Source: Paracoccaceae bacterium
Lineage (GTDB): Bacteria > Pseudomonadota > Alphaproteobacteria > Rhodobacterales > Rhodobacteraceae
Assembly: GCA_007120685.1 (NCBI GenBank)
Contig: SKNG01000226.1
Coordinates: 1 to 11,204, forward strand
Direction: 5' to 3'
DNA: 11,204 bases
Shown here: positions 1-7,060 of the stretch, piece after piece
How the letters are laid out: every line of letters begins with the position of its first letter
Position numbering within the stretch: the stretch's first letter is position 1
The notes under the pieces: generated by a model
What the model was told of the DNA's origin: nothing
The model's database searches: none
Seen by the model: the letters and a program-made list of their open reading frames with translations, nothing else
Translations under genes and position numbers: made by a program

Positions 1-60
1 ACCGCCTGCGCCCAGGTCGAACGCATCGCGGCGCTGCGCCTGAAGGCCATCCTGCCATGA
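1..60 (+). CDS. 3' end of an upstream gene, probably OHCU decarboxylase (UraD-like)
   Basis: An open frame enters from the left edge and ends at TGA 58-60, giving 19 residues ending in QVERIAALRLKAILP. The gene start lies outside the window. The ending resembles the C-terminal helix of 2-oxo-4-hydroxy-4-carboxy-5-ureidoimidazoline (OHCU) decarboxylases, which often finish with a helix of the type IARLRLxDL. That resemblance is from memory and the stretch is very short. The stop overlaps the next start as ATGA (57-60), so it is translationally coupled to the ureidoglycine aminohydrolase gene, which fits a purine-catabolism role. Any other protein with a similar C-terminal helix remains possible. 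Confidence 0.45.
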   Translation, partial: TACAQVERIAALRLKAILP

Positions 61-884
61 CCGCTACCTATGCCATCCCCTCGGGCGGCCTGCCCCCGCA
101 ATCGGCGCTGATGACCCAGCGCGCGGTCTTTACCGAGGCCTATGCGGTGATCCCCCGCGCCTGCGCCTCCGACATCACCGCCAGCCTGCTGCCCGGCTGG
201 TCAGACACCCGCGCCTGGGTGCTCGCCCGCCCGCTGACCGGCTTTGCCGAAACCTTCAGCCAATACGCGATGGAGGTGCAGCCCGGCGGCGGCAGCGACC
301 GCCCCGATGACGACCCCCAGGCCCAGCACGCGCTTTTCCTCTGCGCGGGCCACGCCACGCTGACCGTCGGCGGGGAAACCCACCCCCTGACCCCCGGCAG
401 CTTCGCCTGGATCCCCCCTGCCACCGACTGGCAGCTTGCCGCCACCGGCACCGACCCGGCCCGCTTCCACTGGATCCGCAAGCGCTGGCAACCGGCGCCG
501 GGCCTGACGCCGCCGCCCCCCTTCACCCTGAACGAACAGACCATCCCCCCCAGCCCGATGCCCGAAACCGAGGGGCGCTGGGCCACCACCCGCCTGATCG
601 ACCCCGCGGACCTGCGCCATGACATGCATGTCAACCTCGTCACCTTCCAGCCCGGTGGCACCATCCCCTTCGAGGAAACCCATGTCATGGAACACGGGAT
701 CGCCATCCTGCAGGGCAAGGGCGCCTACCGCCTGAACCGCGACTGGGTCGAGGTCGAAGCCGGCGATTTCCTCTGGCTGCGCGCCTTCTGCCCGCAGGCC
801 TGCTACGCCGGCGGCCCCGAACCCTTCCGCTACCTGCTCTACAAGGACGTCAACCGCCACGCCCCCCTTACCCTCTCCCGCTGA
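57..884 (+). CDS. allE: (S)-ureidoglycine aminohydrolase, bicupin
   Basis: This 275-residue protein matches the usual size of AllE/UGlyAH (about 260-300 aa). The enzyme hydrolyses (S)-ureidoglycine to (S)-ureidoglycolate and ammonia, a cytoplasmic step of ureide degradation. Two cupin halves are visible: an N-terminal one around residues 65-135 and a C-terminal one around 195-265. The C-terminal cupin carries E207, H209, H213 and Q247. Their spacing is identical to the Mn-binding set Glu-x-His-x3-His-x33-Gln known from the plant enzyme (E235, H237, H241, Q275), so an active metal site is expected. The start overlaps the previous stop as ATGA, with GAAGG at 42-46 as a plausible ribosome-binding site. 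Such proteins are often labelled 'bifunctional allantoicase/(S)-ureidoglycine aminohydrolase' in databases, but nothing here suggests allantoicase activity. The next gene, ureidoglycolate lyase, uses its product. Confidence 0.93.
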   Translation: MTATYAIPSGGLPPQSALMTQRAVFTEAYAVIPRACASDITASLLPGWSDTRAWVLARPLTGFAETFSQYAMEVQPGGGSDRPDDDPQAQHALFLCAGHATLTVGGETHPLTPGSFAWIPPATDWQLAATGTDPARFHWIRKRWQPAPGLTPPPPFTLNEQTIPPSPMPETEGRWATTRLIDPADLRHDMHVNLVTFQPGGTIPFEETHVMEHGIAILQGKGAYRLNRDWVEVEAGDFLWLRAFCPQACYAGGPEPFRYLLYKDVNRHAPLTLSR

Positions 885-901
885 CCCGCCCTTTCATCTT
901 G

Positions 902-948
902 CCGGAAATACGCCACGGGGGGTCCGGGGGGCGTGAAGCCCCCCGGCC
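902..948. repeat. G/C-rich hairpin element between allE and allA (REP-like)
   Basis: In the 89-bp gap between the two ureide genes, CCGGGGGGC (924-932) and GCCCCCCGG (938-946) form a perfect 9-bp stem with a 5-nt loop. Just before it are AAATACGCCACGGGGGGTCCGG-type bases. No T-run follows, so it does not look like a canonical intrinsic terminator. It shares layout with the element at 8736-8790 (an A-rich AAATA lead, G6, TCCGG, then a G6C/GC6 hairpin). This suggests a dispersed intergenic repeat rather than a gene-specific signal. It may stabilise or process the operon mRNA; that is inference. Confidence 0.6.
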
Positions 949-973
949 TCGCCACGCAGCCAAAGGCCAACCC

Positions 974-1474
974 ATGCAGACCCTCCACCCCCAACCCCTC
1001 ACCGCCCGGGCCTTCGCCCCCTACGGCGAGGTGCTGGAAGCCACGGGCGAGCCCGACAAGATCATCAACGACGGGCTGTGCGGCCGCTGGCACGACCGTG
1101 CCACGCTGAATTTCGGGGCCGAGACCACGCCCCCCGGCCGCGCCGGCATCTCGCTCTTCCTCGCCGAACCCCGCGCGCTGCCCTACCGCCTGACCCATCT
1201 GGAACGCCACCCTCTGGGCGCCCAGGCCTTCATTCCCATGCACGCGCATCCCTTCCTGGTCGTCGTCGCCCCGGACGAAGACGGCCAGCCCGGCGCCCCG
1301 CTCGCCTTCCTGACCAATGGCGCGCAGGGGGTGAACTACCGCCGCGGCACCTGGCACGGCGTGCTGACGCCGCTCGCCGGCCCCGGCCTCTTCGCCGTCA
1401 TCGACCGTATCGGCGAGGGTCGCAACCTGCAGGAACACCACCTCACCGCCCCGCTGCTGATCACCGAACCCTGA
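974..1474 (+). CDS. allA: Ureidoglycolate lyase
   Basis: A 166-residue protein, close to the roughly 160 aa of E. coli AllA. It splits (S)-ureidoglycolate into glyoxylate and urea, the last step of the ureide pathway. The single-cupin family signatures are present: ERHPLGAQAFIP (77-88), a HAHPF stretch just after it, and NGAQGVNYRRGTWHG (115-129). The frame is open further upstream to a TTG at 899, but that extension would translate the G-rich hairpin element. The ATG at 974 has AAAGG at 962-966 with 7-nt spacing, and gives the family's typical N-terminus with a phenylalanine-tyrosine-glycine motif (FAPYGEV). It lies 89 bp after allE, its substrate supplier, and 15 bp before a nucleobase permease frame, consistent with one operon. 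Confidence 0.92.
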   Translation: MQTLHPQPLTARAFAPYGEVLEATGEPDKIINDGLCGRWHDRATLNFGAETTPPGRAGISLFLAEPRALPYRLTHLERHPLGAQAFIPMHAHPFLVVVAPDEDGQPGAPLAFLTNGAQGVNYRRGTWHGVLTPLAGPGLFAVIDRIGEGRNLQEHHLTAPLLITEP

Positions 1475-1489
1475 CCCGGTCCCAGCACC

Positions 1490-2836
1490 ATGCCCGCCCC
1501 CCTCGGCACGCCAGAGCAATTGCGCGACCCCGACTGGCGCCCACCCCTGCCGCAGGCGGCGGCCTTGGGCATCCAGCATGTGCTGGCGATGTTCGTCTCG
1601 AACGTCGCGGTGGCGGTGATCCTGGCCACCGCCGCGGGCTTCGGCCCCGGATCGCCGCAGGATGCCGAGGGCCTGCCGGATCTGACCTATCTGATCCAAC
1701 TCTCCATGCTCTTCGCCGGCGCGGCAACCCTGCTGCAAAGCCTCGGCGCCGGGCCGGTGGGCGCGCGGTTGCCCATCGTCCACGGCACCTCCTTCGCCTT
1801 CATCCCCATCATGCTGCCACTGGTCGCGGGCAAAGGGCCCTAGGGCATGGCCATCGTCACCGGCGGCGTGCTGGCGGGCGGGCTGTTCCATGTCGCGCTG
1901 GGCGCTGTCATCGGCCGCATCCGCTTTGCCCTGCCGCCGCTGGTCACCGGCACGGTGGTGCTGATGATCGGCCTGACGCTGCTGCCGGTCGGCATCCAGT
2001 ATGCCGCCGGCGGCGCGGCGCTGGCGGGCACGGCCGACTATGGCGGCTGGGAAAGCTGGTCGATGGCGCTGGTGGTCCTCGGCGTCACCCTGGCGCTCAG
2101 CACGCTGGGCCGCGGTATCTGGGCGCTGGCGGCGGTGCTGGTTGGGCTGATCGCCGGCTGGGCCTATGCGCTGGCGCTGGGGGCGGTCAGCCTGGCCCCC
2201 GTCGCGCAGGCGGGCTGGCTGGCGCTGCCGGTGCCGCTGCGCTTCGGCGTCGAGTTTCAGCTCGCCGCCATCCTCGGCTTCTGCCTGATGGCGCTGGTCT
2301 CGGCGGTGGAGACGCTGGGCGATGTCTCCGGCGTCACCAAGACCGGCGCCGGGCGCGAACCCAGCGCGCGCGAGATCGCGGGCGTCATCTATGGCAATGG
2401 CGTGGCCACGCTGGCGGCGGGGGCTTTCGGCGGGCTGCCCAGCACCTCCTTCAGCCAGAACGTCGGACTGATCGCCATGACCGGGGTGATGAGCCGGCAT
2501 GTGACGGCGCTGGGCGGGGTCTTCCTGGCGCTCTGCGGGCTGGTGCCGAAGATCGGCGCGCTGGTCGCCAGCCTGCCGATCCAGGTGCTGGGCGGCGCGG
2601 TGATCGTGATGTTCGGCATGGTCTGCGCGGCCGGTATCCGGCTTCTGGCCGATATCGCCTGGACCCGCCGCAACATGACCGTGCTGGCGCTGGCGCTGTC
2701 GATGGGGCTGGGGCTGCAGCAGGAGCCGGCGGCGTTGCAGCATCTGCCGGACCTGCCGCGCCTGCTTCTGGCCACCGGGCTGCTGCCCGCCGCGCTGATC
2801 GCCATCGTGCTGAACCTGATCCTGCCCGAGCGATGA
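1490..2836 (+). pseudogene. NCS2 xanthine/uracil-type permease interrupted by an in-frame amber codon
   Basis: The reading frame would encode about 448 residues of an NCS2 (nucleobase-ascorbate) proton symporter, normal for the family, with many hydrophobic membrane segments. TAG at 1841-1843 (codon 118) interrupts it; the same frame continues without shift to TGA at 2834-2836. Family landmarks lie on both sides. Before the stop are IQHVLAMF with H30 (the conserved TM1 histidine, H31 in E. coli XanQ) and the TM3 region GTSFAFIPIM. After it are ETLGD with E274 (equivalent of XanQ E272) and the signature QNVG starting at Q323 with downstream TGVMSRH. Context with allE and allA suggests a purine/urate/xanthine importer. 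The stop falls after VAGKGP, where homologues usually have Glu or another polar residue, so a single-base GAG or CAG to TAG change is likely. The 3' part could restart at ATG 1847, but without TM1-3 it should not transport. A sequencing error or amber suppression would restore the protein. No strong Shine-Dalgarno is seen before 1490. Confidence 0.85.
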
Positions 2837-2846
2837 GCCCGGCTCA
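2834..2846. other. Perfect 13-bp dyad spanning both convergent stop codons
   Basis: The permease stop (TGA, 2834-2836) and the stop of the opposing racemase gene (2844-2846) are 7 bp apart. The whole stretch reads TGAGCC-C-GGCTCA, a perfect inverted repeat with one central base. As RNA it could form only about 5 bp with a 3-nt loop, in either transcript. No T-tract follows on either side, so it is at best a weak bidirectional termination aid. It could be chance. Confidence 0.35.
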
Positions 2847-3944
2847 GCCCATGCCAAGCTCGGCCAGGATCTCGGCGCGATGGGCGTCGCGGCCGGGCAA
2901 GGCCGCGGGCGTCGGGGCCGGCTGCCCGTCGAACCGCGGCGCAGGCGCGGGTTGCAGCGCCCCGCCCGCCTGCAGCCAGACCCCGCGCGCGGCCATATGC
3001 GCGTCCTGCGCCGCGCCGAAGGGGCTGAGCACCGGCGCCACGCAAGCGTCCGAGCCGGCAAAGAGCGCCGCCCAATGCGCCACCGGCTTTTCGGCGAAGA
3101 TCACCGCCAGCCGCGCGGTGCAATCCGGCCAGCGGGACGGGTCATGCTGGCGGGCGAAATCGGGGTCGTCCTGCAGACCCATCAGCGTCAGGAAGGCGGC
3201 GTAGAACTTCGCCTCCAGGCACTGCACCGTCACATGCCCCCCGTCAGAGCAGGCATAGCTGCGCGAAAAATGCGGACCGTCCAGCATGCTGGCCCCGCGC
3301 GCCTCGACCAGTTGGCCAGTGGGCGCCATCGACATCAGAAGCGCCATCATATGCGCCGAGCCATCGACGATGGCGGCATCGACTACCGTGCCCTGCCCCG
3401 TGCGCCCGGCGCGCAAGAGCCCCGCCAGCATCCCGGCCACCAGATAGAGCGCCCCGCCGCCGATATCGCCCAGCAGGGTCGGCGGCGACAGCGGCGGCTG
3501 GCCGGGGGGCGAGGCATACCACAGCGCCCCGGACAGCGCGACATAGTTCAGGTCATGCCCGGCCTGCGGCGCGCGCGGGCCGTCCTGGCCCCAGCCGGTC
3601 ATGCGGCCGTAGATCAGCCGCGGGTTCAGCGCGTGGCAGTCTGCCGGCCCCAGCCCAAGGCGTTCCATCACCCCCGGCCGCATCCCCTCTATCAGCCCGT
3701 CTGCCCGCGCGATCAGGGCGCGCACGACCGACAGATCGCCCGCATCTTTCATGTCCAGCGCGATGGTGCGCTTGCCCCGGTCCAGCAGGTTGCGCTCCGG
3801 CATGCCCGGCAGGCCCGGCCCGTCGGGGCGCTGCACCACCACCACCTCGGCGCCCAGATCGGCCAGCATCATGCCGGCAAAGGGCCCCGGCCCGATGCCC
3901 TCGATCTCGACGATCCGCACCCCGTCCAGCATGCGCCCGCTCAT
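2844..3944 (-). CDS. Alpha-methylacyl-CoA racemase-like protein, CoA-transferase family III (CaiB/BaiF)
   Basis: The family III CoA-transferase fold is recognisable from the N-terminal LDGVRIVEIEGIGPGPFAGM segment and LADLGAEVVVVQRP. Catalytic residues of alpha-methylacyl-CoA racemases are present. Numbered from the longer frame at 3956 they are H134 in GHDLNY, D164 in LLGDIGGG and E248 in CLEAKFY, with spacings of 30 and 84. The M. tuberculosis MCR set H126/D156/E241 has spacings of 30 and 85. This points to epimerisation of 2-methylacyl-CoA thioesters rather than CoA transfer. The frame opens at ATG 3956, but the ATG at 3944 is preferred. It gives 366 residues, forms an ATGA overlap with the upstream phosphodiesterase stop, and has GGAGG 5 nt upstream. 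Its substrate here is unknown; branched-chain or sterol side-chain acyl-CoA is the family norm. Confidence 0.85.
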   Translation of the reverse strand: MSGRMLDGVRIVEIEGIGPGPFAGMMLADLGAEVVVVQRPDGPGLPGMPERNLLDRGKRTIALDMKDAGDLSVVRALIARADGLIEGMRPGVMERLGLGPADCHALNPRLIYGRMTGWGQDGPRAPQAGHDLNYVALSGALWYASPPGQPPLSPPTLLGDIGGGALYLVAGMLAGLLRAGRTGQGTVVDAAIVDGSAHMMALLMSMAPTGQLVEARGASMLDGPHFSRSYACSDGGHVTVQCLEAKFYAAFLTLMGLQDDPDFARQHDPSRWPDCTARLAVIFAEKPVAHWAALFAGSDACVAPVLSPFGAAQDAHMAARGVWLQAGGALQPAPAPRFDGQPAPTPAALPGRDAHRAEILAELGMG

Positions 3945-4711
3945 CCGCCCCTCCATTCGCCTCGCTCGGTCAGCACGTCGCGCAGCAGCGTCGGCCGGTC
4001 GGTCATCAGCCCGTCCACGCCCATATCCAGCAGCCGCACCATCTGATCGCGGTCATCGACCGTCCAGACATGCACCTGGATCCCCCGCGCATGCGCGGCG
4101 CAGACAAAACGCGGCGTCACCACCGGCACGCCGCGGAAATGCGTGGGCACCTGCGCGGCGTGAAAATCCAGCCCGCCCACCGGCAGCCCCCAGCCCGCCA
4201 GCCAAAGCCGCCCCGCGCCCAGATGCGCCGGCGACCAGCATAAGCCCGGCCCCAGCGCCGCGCGCAGCCCGGCGACGCGGGCGGGACTGAAAGAGCCCAC
4301 GCAGACCCGCTCCAGCGCCCCCATTCGGCGGATCAGGTCGGCCAGCGGCACGACCGCGGCATCGGCCTTGACCTCGATATTGACGAACAGGCCCGGGTGT
4401 TCCTCCAGCAGCGCGGCCAGTGGCGGGATTTCGGCGCCGCCATGCGTGCGCAACGCGGCCAGCGTCTCGGCGTCCAACGACCCGATGGCGCGCGGATCGC
4501 CGGTCATGCGCTCCAGCGTCGGGTCATGATGGATCATCACCACTCCGTCGGTGGTGGCATGCACATCCAGTTCGACATGGCTGTAACCCAGGGCCACGGC
4601 ATGGGCGAAGGCGGGCAGGGTGTTCTCCTCTGCCTCCAGCGCGCCGCCGCGATGGGCAAAGGCTATGGGGCGGGGATGATCCAGAAAGGGATGCGGGGCC
4701 GGGCGGGTCAT
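3941..4711 (-). CDS. Glycerophosphodiester phosphodiesterase, cytoplasmic (UgpQ-like)
   Basis: A 256-residue GDPD-family TIM barrel that would hydrolyse glycerophosphodiesters to sn-glycerol 3-phosphate and an alcohol. Visible signatures in order are AHRGG (H20), ENT (29-31), VELDVH with metal ligands E47 and D49, HHDP with H62, IEVK with E113 and K115, VWTVDD, and GVDGLMTDRP near the C-terminus. Both catalytic histidines and the acidic metal ligands are present. There is no signal peptide, so it should act in the cytoplasm, like UgpQ and unlike periplasmic GlpQ. The stop overlaps the racemase start (ATGA), so the two are co-translated. No clear Shine-Dalgarno precedes 4711; the start is chosen because it gives the short family-typical lead of 19 residues before the HRG motif. 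The upstream gene ends 73 bp away on the same strand. Confidence 0.92.
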   Translation of the reverse strand: MTRPAPHPFLDHPRPIAFAHRGGALEAEENTLPAFAHAVALGYSHVELDVHATTDGVVMIHHDPTLERMTGDPRAIGSLDAETLAALRTHGGAEIPPLAALLEEHPGLFVNIEVKADAAVVPLADLIRRMGALERVCVGSFSPARVAGLRAALGPGLCWSPAHLGAGRLWLAGWGLPVGGLDFHAAQVPTHFRGVPVVTPRFVCAAHARGIQVHVWTVDDRDQMVRLLDMGVDGLMTDRPTLLRDVLTERGEWRGG

Positions 4712-4742
4712 GGCGGTATCATGCCGATCGCGCGGGCGCTGT

Positions 4743-4758
4743 CCAGACGGCTGTCTGG
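4743..4758. other. Inverted repeat in the gap before the GDPD gene
   Basis: CCAGAC (4743-4748) and GTCTGG (4753-4758) form a perfect 6-bp stem with the tetraloop GGCT. It lies in the 73-bp gap between the end of the GT87-like gene and the start of the phosphodiesterase gene, both on the minus strand. It could be an RNA hairpin trailing the membrane-protein gene or an operator 32 bp ahead of the next gene. No T-tract follows on the minus strand, so a canonical intrinsic terminator is not supported. Confidence 0.4.
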
Positions 4759-4784
4759 TGGAGGGCCGTTCCCGCCTTCGGCAC

Positions 4785-6062
4785 TCATGGCGCCGGTGAG
4801 GCTTCCGGCGCGGCGGGCGCCGGCCGGCTCATCACCCGCCATATCATCGCCAGCAGCAGCAGATAGACCGGCGCGACGATCGCCGGAACCAGCGCCAGAT
4901 CCGCCCCCTGCGGTGGCACCACGCCCCGCACCCCGGCCAGCGTGACATAGACGCCCCAGCCGCCGGCGATCCAGGCCAGCATCAGCATCAGCCCCTTTTC
5001 CAGCATGGTGGCGCGGGCCAGCAACCCGGCCGCGATCAGCGCCAGCCCGATACCGAAGATCGTCAGGTCATAGTCATAGCCATAGGGGCTTACCATCGGC
5101 GAGGCAAAGCAGCCCACGGCCAGCAGCGCCCTGGGCCTTGCCCCCCGCCACAGCGCCAACGGCACCGCCGCCAGTGCCGCCACGCCCAGCGCCGCCTGCG
5201 CCAGCGCGGCGGTCCCTGGCGGCACGCCCGCACGGTGCAGCGTGGCGTAGAGCGAGGCCATGCGATGCAGCCGGTAGCCGCCCTCCTGCAGGATCACCCC
5301 GGCCTCGGCCACCGCGCCGCGAAACGCGCCCCAGACCCAGGCGCCAAAGGCCAGCGTCGCCAGCGCCGACAGAACCGCTGCCACCGCCAGCGCCACGCCC
5401 AACACCGCCCAGCGCCGCTGGAGCAGCGCCACCAGCCCCAGCCCCAGCCCCAGATGCGGCTTGATCACCATCAGCCCCAGCGGCAGGCCCGCCAGCCCCC
5501 GGCGCGGTTGCGCGCTCAGGCTGGCCAGACAGAACCACCCCGCCAGCGCCCCCAGCAGAAAGCCGTTCTGCCCGATCATCGCCTGCACCGCCAGCACCGG
5601 CGCCAGCACCAACAGGACCGCCGTCAGATATCGCCCGGCCAGCCCGCGCAGCACCAGCACATAGGCCGCCAGCGTCAGCCCCGAAAACAGCATGAAGGCC
5701 TGGCCGCGTGGCAACAGCGGCAGGTATTGCATCAGCAGGTTGTAGGGGGGCGGATAGGTCCAGGTCATGAAGGTGTCGGTGCCCGTCATCTGCCGCTGCG
5801 CAGCCATCATGTCGGCCAGCCGGTAGGCTTCGGCCAGCCGGCCTTCGGCAATCAGCAGACCGGTGATGTAGAAGGCATCGAAATCGGTCAATGCGGCGAC
5901 ATCGGCCAGTTGCGGCGCACCGCTGGCAGAACCCCAGATCAGCAGACCCAGGATCGCCAGCAGGATCGCAGCCAGCAACGGGCTGGTTTCCGCCATCGGC
6001 CCGCCATCGCGTAGAATCCGGCCCAGCGCGCCGGCCGGGCGCCGGTCTCCTGTCTCGCGCAT
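4785..6062 (-). CDS. Polytopic membrane protein of the GT87 (DUF2029) glycosyltransferase-like family
   Basis: A 425-residue protein with about ten hydrophobic segments. The first is near residues 27-46; others lie near 121-140, 146-162, 165-182, 190-216, 219-240, 284-304, 312-322, 333-350, 355-375 and 388-410. The layout fits GT-C fold enzymes of the GT87 group (polyprenyl-phosphate-mannose-dependent alpha-mannosyltransferases and relatives). An acidic pair in DFDAFY (D60, D62) lies just after TM1, where GT-C enzymes place the catalytic Asp. YPPP (103-106), IGQNG (163-167), IKPH (200-203) and SPYGYDYDL (324-332) are family-type motifs. The donor, acceptor and glycan cannot be read from the sequence. 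The start at 6062 is preceded by GGAAGGGACGGTGAGCG, a reasonable ribosome-binding region. An internal ATG at 5996 gives MAETSPLL with a poorer site. The C-terminus is a Pro/Ala-rich tail. Confidence 0.75.
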   Translation of the reverse strand: MRETGDRRPAGALGRILRDGGPMAETSPLLAAILLAILGLLIWGSASGAPQLADVAALTDFDAFYITGLLIAEGRLAEAYRLADMMAAQRQMTGTDTFMTWTYPPPYNLLMQYLPLLPRGQAFMLFSGLTLAAYVLVLRGLAGRYLTAVLLVLAPVLAVQAMIGQNGFLLGALAGWFCLASLSAQPRRGLAGLPLGLMVIKPHLGLGLGLVALLQRRWAVLGVALAVAAVLSALATLAFGAWVWGAFRGAVAEAGVILQEGGYRLHRMASLYATLHRAGVPPGTAALAQAALGVAALAAVPLALWRGARPRALLAVGCFASPMVSPYGYDYDLTIFGIGLALIAAGLLARATMLEKGLMLMLAWIAGGWGVYVTLAGVRGVVPPQGADLALVPAIVAPVYLLLLAMIWRVMSRPAPAAPEASPAP

Positions 6063-6250
6063 CGCTCACCGTCCCTTCCTGACCGGCGCCGACAAGCCCT
6101 TGCCCTGCAAGGGTGGCGCCCGGTTCGGCCTGCCTCGGACGCAGGCTAGCCGCGCCGCCCCTCTGCCGCAAGCGCCCTGCGCCGCGCGGGCATCAGCGCT
6201 TTTCTTCGCACCGCATCCGGGCTAACCATCGCAGCGAGGGAGACCCGCGC
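6063..6250. promoter_or_regulatory. Divergent intergenic region between the GT87-like gene and trpC
   Basis: This 188-bp region separates two divergent genes, so at least two promoters are expected here. On the minus strand TTGCGG (complement of 6166-6171) and TAGCCT (complement of 6143-6148) are 17 bp apart. They make a candidate sigma-70-type promoter for the membrane-protein gene, but match the consensus at only about half the positions. A GCTAGC palindrome (6145-6150) could also serve a plus-strand -10, with TTCGGC at 6124-6129 as a weak -35. Near 6171-6206 an imperfect G/C hairpin (AGCGC...GCGCT) is followed by TTTTCTT, which could act as a weak terminator or attenuator on the plus strand. 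No tandem Trp codons or leader peptide were seen. Confidence 0.35.
6082..6124. other. Long inverted repeat between the divergent GT87-like gene and trpC
   Basis: A perfect stem CCCTTGC (6097-6103) / GCAAGGG (6107-6113) with a 3-nt loop is nested inside a second pair, ACCGGCGCC (6082-6090) and GGCGCCCGGT (6115-6124), which matches with one bulged C. The nested structure spans 43 bp. It lies 20 bp upstream of the start of the GT87-like gene, so it would fall in that gene's 5' leader if the candidate promoter is right. It could be an mRNA structure or a dyad operator. Confidence 0.55.
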
Positions 6251-7057
6251 ATGACCACCATTCTGGACCGTATCAAGGCCTACAAGCTCGCCAACGTCGC
6301 GCGCCTGAAGGCCGCCACACCCTTGGCCGAGATCGAGGCGCAAGCCGCCGCCGCCCCGCCCCCGCGCGGCTTTCACGCGGCCCTGAGCACGGCGCAGTCC
6401 ACGGGCTACGGGCTGATCGGCGAGATCAAGAAGGCCAGCCCCTCCAAGGGTCTGATCCGCGCCGATTTCGACGTCCCGGCGCTGGCCAGCGCCTATGCCG
6501 AGGGCGGCGCCACCTGCCTGTCGGTGCTGACCGACGCGCCCAGCTTTCAGGGCGACGACGCCTATCTGGCTGCGGCCCGTGCGGCCTGCACGCTGCCGGT
6601 GCTGCGCAAGGATTTCCTCTACGACCCCTGGCAGGCGGTGCAGTCGCGCGCGCTGGGGGCGGATTGCATCCTGATCATCATGGCCTCGGTTTCCGATACG
6701 CAGGCGGCTGAACTGGAAGCCGCCGCGCGGGCCCAGGGCATGGACGCGCTGATCGAGGTGCATGACCGCACCGAACTGGACCGCGCGCTGGCCCTGCGCT
6801 CGCCCCTGATCGGCATCAACAACCGCAACCTGCATACGTTCGAGATCACGCTCGATGTGACCCGCCAGCTTGCCCCGCATGTGCCGAAAGACCGGCTTCT
6901 GATCTGCGAAAGCGGCCTCTTCACCCCGGCCGATCTGACCGAGATGGCGGGTGTGGGCGCGCGCAGCTTCCTGATCGGCGAAAGCCTGATGCGCCAGGCC
7001 GATGTGGCCGCCGCCACCCGCGCGCTGATCGGCACCCCAGTGCCGGCGGGGGGCTGA
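6251..7057 (+). CDS. trpC: Indole-3-glycerol phosphate synthase
   Basis: A 268-residue cytoplasmic TIM-barrel enzyme that closes the indole ring, converting CdRP to indole-3-glycerol phosphate in tryptophan synthesis. Motifs run in family order: GEIKKASPSKG, LTDAPSFQGDDAYL, LRKDFLYDPWQ, ALIEVHDRTEL, GINNRNLHTFEI, CESGLFTPADL and FLIGESLMR. The active-site residues E58, K60, K120, E169, N190, E220 and S221 align with the Sulfolobus set E51, K53, K110, E159, N180, E210, S211, with equal spacing from the second lysine on. The frame is open upstream to 6113. The ATG at 6251 is chosen because it starts the typical MTTILDRIKAYK N-terminus and follows GAGGGAGA (6236-6243). There is no PRAI (TrpF) fusion. 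trpD, often just upstream in relatives, is absent here, so a local promoter is needed. moaC follows after 3 bp. Confidence 0.96.
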   Translation: MTTILDRIKAYKLANVARLKAATPLAEIEAQAAAAPPPRGFHAALSTAQSTGYGLIGEIKKASPSKGLIRADFDVPALASAYAEGGATCLSVLTDAPSFQGDDAYLAAARAACTLPVLRKDFLYDPWQAVQSRALGADCILIIMASVSDTQAAELEAAARAQGMDALIEVHDRTELDRALALRSPLIGINNRNLHTFEITLDVTRQLAPHVPKDRLLICESGLFTPADLTEMAGVGARSFLIGESLMRQADVAAATRALIGTPVPAGG

Positions 7058-7060
7058 GCG

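Noticed and set aside
899..973. Upstream TTG start extending allA by 25 residues
   Set aside because: The extension translates the G6 hairpin repeat. The ATG at 974 has a Shine-Dalgarno and the typical AllA N-terminus.
1841..1843. TAG as a pyrrolysine codon
   Set aside because: Pyrrolysine is essentially restricted to methylamine methyltransferases and to organisms with pyl genes. A nucleobase permease in this setting gives no support.
839..3061. 740-codon open frame on the minus strand, opposite allA and the permease
   Set aside because: The product is an Arg/Gln/His/Gly-rich low-complexity string with no domain, and it lies antisense to genes with clear family motifs. Long antisense frames are expected at this GC content.
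1078..3204. 708-codon plus-strand frame bridging allA, the permease and the racemase
   Set aside because: It runs across real genes on both strands in another frame, and its product is an Arg/Pro/Ala-rich shadow without motifs.
6063..6250. Classical tryptophan leader-peptide attenuator before trpC
   Set aside because: No short ORF with adjacent Trp codons is found; only a single TGG occurs near 6114 and it is not in a leader-like frame.
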